Shown: piece by piece, positions 62,150 to 64,000 of the stretch
Layout: every line of letters starts with the position of its first letter
How positions within the stretch are numbered: position 1 is the first letter of the stretch
Source of the DNA: JAILEN01 sp036723975
GTDB lineage: Bacteria; Bacillota; Clostridia; Lachnospirales; Lachnospiraceae
Assembly (NCBI GenBank): GCA_036723975.1
Contig: DAIMGJ010000002.1
Coordinates: 143,347-207,346 of the forward strand
Reading direction: 5' to 3'
Length of the DNA: 64,000 bases
The notes under the pieces: model-generated
Database searches by the model: none
What the model was told of the DNA's origin: nothing
Seen by the model: the letters and a program-made list of their open reading frames with translations, nothing else
Program-made: the position numbers and the translations under genes

Positions 62150-63088
62150 TCATTTGCATTTCCACAGCGCCATCGGATGATTTCTCAATCGCTCAATAAT
62201 CTCAAGATCCTCAAAAAGCAACTCCGGTTTATATTCCTTTGCTATAAACCTTTCCATATACTCAATTTCTTTTTCTGTCGGCTTCATAAGCGATGCTATA
62301 TACTCTTTCGCCTGCCTCTTCTTCCCTTCTAAGTCGAACTTATCCCTCACTGCTAAAACCGGAAACAGATCAGATTTTATTTTTGAAAAAGTAAGACTGT
62401 CTATGGCAGATGTATCAAAGTCCTTATTTACTTCCTTTGCAGAGATTGTCGCATAATAGATGATGCATTTTCTGAACAAATCTTCTTCATCTAAAAACAA
62501 CTTCATGTCAGCCATATTGCAGAAGTCATAGAGATCCCTTGCAGCAGCCCTGCTTATCAAAGCATTGGTTTTGGCCGCGAAGATTTCCATAGCCGCTACC
62601 GTTCTGACCTTCATTGGCTCTCCAAAAGCATCTGTTGCAAAGACTCTGTCTTCTGATGGAAGCACATGCGTTCTCAGAGAATAGTTAATCTCTATTTTGA
62701 TCATATCCTTATTGCCAGCTGCATTCACGTAGTTATAGTGGAATGCATCCAGGCTGTGACTGAATCTTGATGCATCGGAAAGAGAATATCCCTGTTCCGA
62801 CATATATCCCTTTAGAATCTCCGTCAATCGCTCCCTTTCATTTGCCGTCTCTTCTCTTGTCAAATTCGGGATAAAATCCAGATCTATATCAACAGACAAT
62901 CTTGGAAGGTTGAAAACAGTCAGATTTATGGCTGTTCCACCCTTAAGCAGCAAGTGTTCACACATATATTCCTGCGTATTCAGGAATTCAAGAATTGTTC
63001 TCAAACGGAGAACCTTCTCAAATGTATCGCGATTAAAACCATATTCCCGTGCCCTTGCATCCAGTTCTCTTCTGTTATATTGTGGCAT
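62150..63088 (-). CDS. AbiEii-type nucleotidyltransferase toxin
   Basis: This 312-residue protein is the toxin of a type IV AbiE system. The nucleotidyltransferase motifs are present: LLKGGTAINL (near residue 47) and LSVDIDLDF (near 65) with the metal-binding Asp pair, the Lys in AAKTNALISR and RDLYDFCNM. Its length is normal. Related toxins (MenT) add nucleotides to tRNA. It overlaps the antitoxin gene by 14 bp. Confidence 0.9.
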   Translation of the reverse strand: MPQYNRRELDARAREYGFNRDTFEKVLRLRTILEFLNTQEYMCEHLLLKGGTAINLTVFNLPRLSVDIDLDFIPNLTREETANERERLTEILKGYMSEQGYSLSDASRFSHSLDAFHYNYVNAAGNKDMIKIEINYSLRTHVLPSEDRVFATDAFGEPMKVRTVAAMEIFAAKTNALISRAAARDLYDFCNMADMKLFLDEEDLFRKCIIYYATISAKEVNKDFDTSAIDSLTFSKIKSDLFPVLAVRDKFDLEGKKRQAKEYIASLMKPTEKEIEYMERFIAKEYKPELLFEDLEIIERLRNHPMALWKCK

Positions 63089-63842
63089 CTTCTATCCCTC
63101 CGTTTTTCATTCGCTTTATATTCTTTGGGTATACCAGCTTCCATTCACCCGAATATCCGGGCTCACTTATACCGTTTGTCAGATATCGCTTTGAATTTCC
63201 ACTCCTATCCTTGCATATCTTTATAAAATTATCACTTATACCTAGCTCTGTCTGATATTCACTAAAAATAAAACCGGTCTTCTGATATAAAAAGGCACTA
63301 TCATATTCAGCCAGATACTTTAGCATGTTTGTCTCATCAATACTGTTCACGGACACAACGCATGAAAGAACCTCTTCCAGACCGGCGATGCGATTCAGAT
63401 CCTTTATGGAATCTGCTATCGTCCGCTCCTTATCCGTAACCTTTATACCGCCACCAAACTCCGGAGAAACTATGCCGTCCCTCATTTGCTCTTTAACATA
63501 ATGATAGGTGTATCCGTCAAATTCAAAGTCATGGAAACGTGTCTGAGAGCCAACATAAACCTCATAGAAGACCTGATCGACAGTTCCATAATATTCAAAG
63601 GCGGTATGATGGGATACATAAGAAGATGGCGTGATAGCACTGGCAACTTGAAATCTGTTCGCCACCGGTCCGCCATTTTCCCCACTCACGCACGTGTATA
63701 ATCCGTTGCGGATTTTTAATGCCATATTCCCCTTCAGAAGCTTGCCCAAAGCCACTCTTGCCGTCCGTTCACTTGAATACAGTGCATTTACTTCTTTCAT
63801 GGTAAAAACTGGATACTGTAGCAATTCATAATACAAATTCAT
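63075..63842 (-). CDS. AbiEi-type antitoxin/regulator
   Basis: This 255-residue protein starts with a winged-helix-like segment (TMKEVNALYSSERTARVALGKLLKGNMALKIRNGLY) and continues with the AbiEi body (YVSHHTAFEYYG, VTDKERTIADSI). AbiEi antitoxins usually repress their own promoter and neutralise AbiEii. It precedes and overlaps the toxin gene, as usual. Confidence 0.88.
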   Translation of the reverse strand: MNLYYELLQYPVFTMKEVNALYSSERTARVALGKLLKGNMALKIRNGLYTCVSGENGGPVANRFQVASAITPSSYVSHHTAFEYYGTVDQVFYEVYVGSQTRFHDFEFDGYTYHYVKEQMRDGIVSPEFGGGIKVTDKERTIADSIKDLNRIAGLEEVLSCVVSVNSIDETNMLKYLAEYDSAFLYQKTGFIFSEYQTELGISDNFIKICKDRSGNSKRYLTNGISEPGYSGEWKLVYPKNIKRMKNGGIEDATI

Positions 63843-64000
63843 ATTCTCACTCCATGATGTTAATTATTCGTCGTAATTTACTCTGTTTTATGTCATTCTC
63901 GTACATATTATCAACTTAACAACATAGACCTACTTTGTCAAGTTCCGTAATGTGAAATTTTAAATTCCGCTATTTCACCCTAAAAAATGGCAAAAGTGGA
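63843..64000. other. Upstream region of the AbiE operon
   Basis: No gene is seen to the right edge. A TTGACA (63936-63941) reads toward abiEi with a poor -10 (TAAGTT at 17 bp). GTGAAAT and ATTTCAC form an inverted repeat near 63951-63977, a possible operator. Confidence 0.4.

Noticed and set aside
1..64000. tRNA or rRNA genes.
   Set aside because: I saw no cloverleaf-type sequence or rRNA segment on either strand by eye; a covariance-model scan would settle this.

Overview
The window looks like the chromosome of a strictly anaerobic, low-GC Gram-positive bacterium of the Clostridia, most likely a Lachnospiraceae. The signs are Firmicutes-type promoters and Shine-Dalgarno sites, a six-subunit Ech-type [NiFe]-hydrogenase with its Hyp maturation genes, DUF5648-repeat secreted proteins, and many proteins of lachnospiral type. 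I cannot name the genus. Almost every gene is on the minus strand; only pgi, hypA and one candidate small RNA are on the plus strand. I found no rRNA, tRNA or CRISPR array.

Layout, left to right. 1-7,430: cell-surface polysaccharide genes (a family 2 glycosyltransferase with two catalytic domains, a DUF2142-like membrane protein, GtrA) behind glmS, whose short leader folds into an attenuator-like hairpin. 7,388-9,834: a secreted DUF5648 protein, a REP-associated tyrosine transposase (RAYT) and its palindromic REP repeats, plus a duplicated gene scrap. 9,849-24,443: a long, closely spaced minus-strand series, read from the right: esterase, condensation-like acyltransferase, zinc-ribbon membrane protein, VanW protein, pth, mfd, a lipoprotein, a heterodimeric ABC exporter (one half carrying an in-frame REPIN), and a zinc/manganese-type ABC transporter, closed by a strong terminator. 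24,481-27,640: pgi and a second DUF5648 secreted protein. 27,729-38,547: hypE, D, C, F and echF to echA on the minus strand with hypA divergent; a Rex- or Crp/Fnr-like palindrome sits just downstream of the ech promoter. 38,574-43,011: a three-gene cell-surface module with two SGNH-type proteins. 43,263-47,828: a lar-type nickel-cofactor operon (larB, larC1, DUF362, larE, iron-sulfur aldo/keto reductase) with no larA. 47,851-52,460: tcdA, a membrane protein, a CstA-type transporter and an iron-sulfur-extended PreA.

52,634-64,000 is the accessory-looking part. First comes a three-gene unit: a STAS protein, a STAS-kinase fusion, and a MATE transporter fused to an RsbW-like ATPase. This looks like a partner-switching circuit wired to a membrane transporter. 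Next is a candidate plus-strand small RNA of about 79 nt. Then comes a LytTR response regulator and GHKL histidine kinase with three uncharacterised proteins. The same paired direct repeat (two 9-bp units, 12 bp apart, as LytTR regulators bind) occurs upstream of the regulator itself, upstream of the 263-aa/237-aa pair, and upstream of the 421-aa EF-hand-like protein. I think this is one self-contained, autoregulated regulon, and the best candidate in the window for an undescribed system. An AbiE-type toxin-antitoxin pair closes the window.

Two themes recur. One is nickel: the hydrogenase, HypA and the LarB/C/E pathway lie within 20 kb. The other is REP/REPIN invasion: copies near gene ends, in a promoter region, at a stop codon and inside an ABC transporter gene. 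Start sites were chosen by eye from Shine-Dalgarno sites and domain boundaries; family names come from recognising motifs, not from a search.
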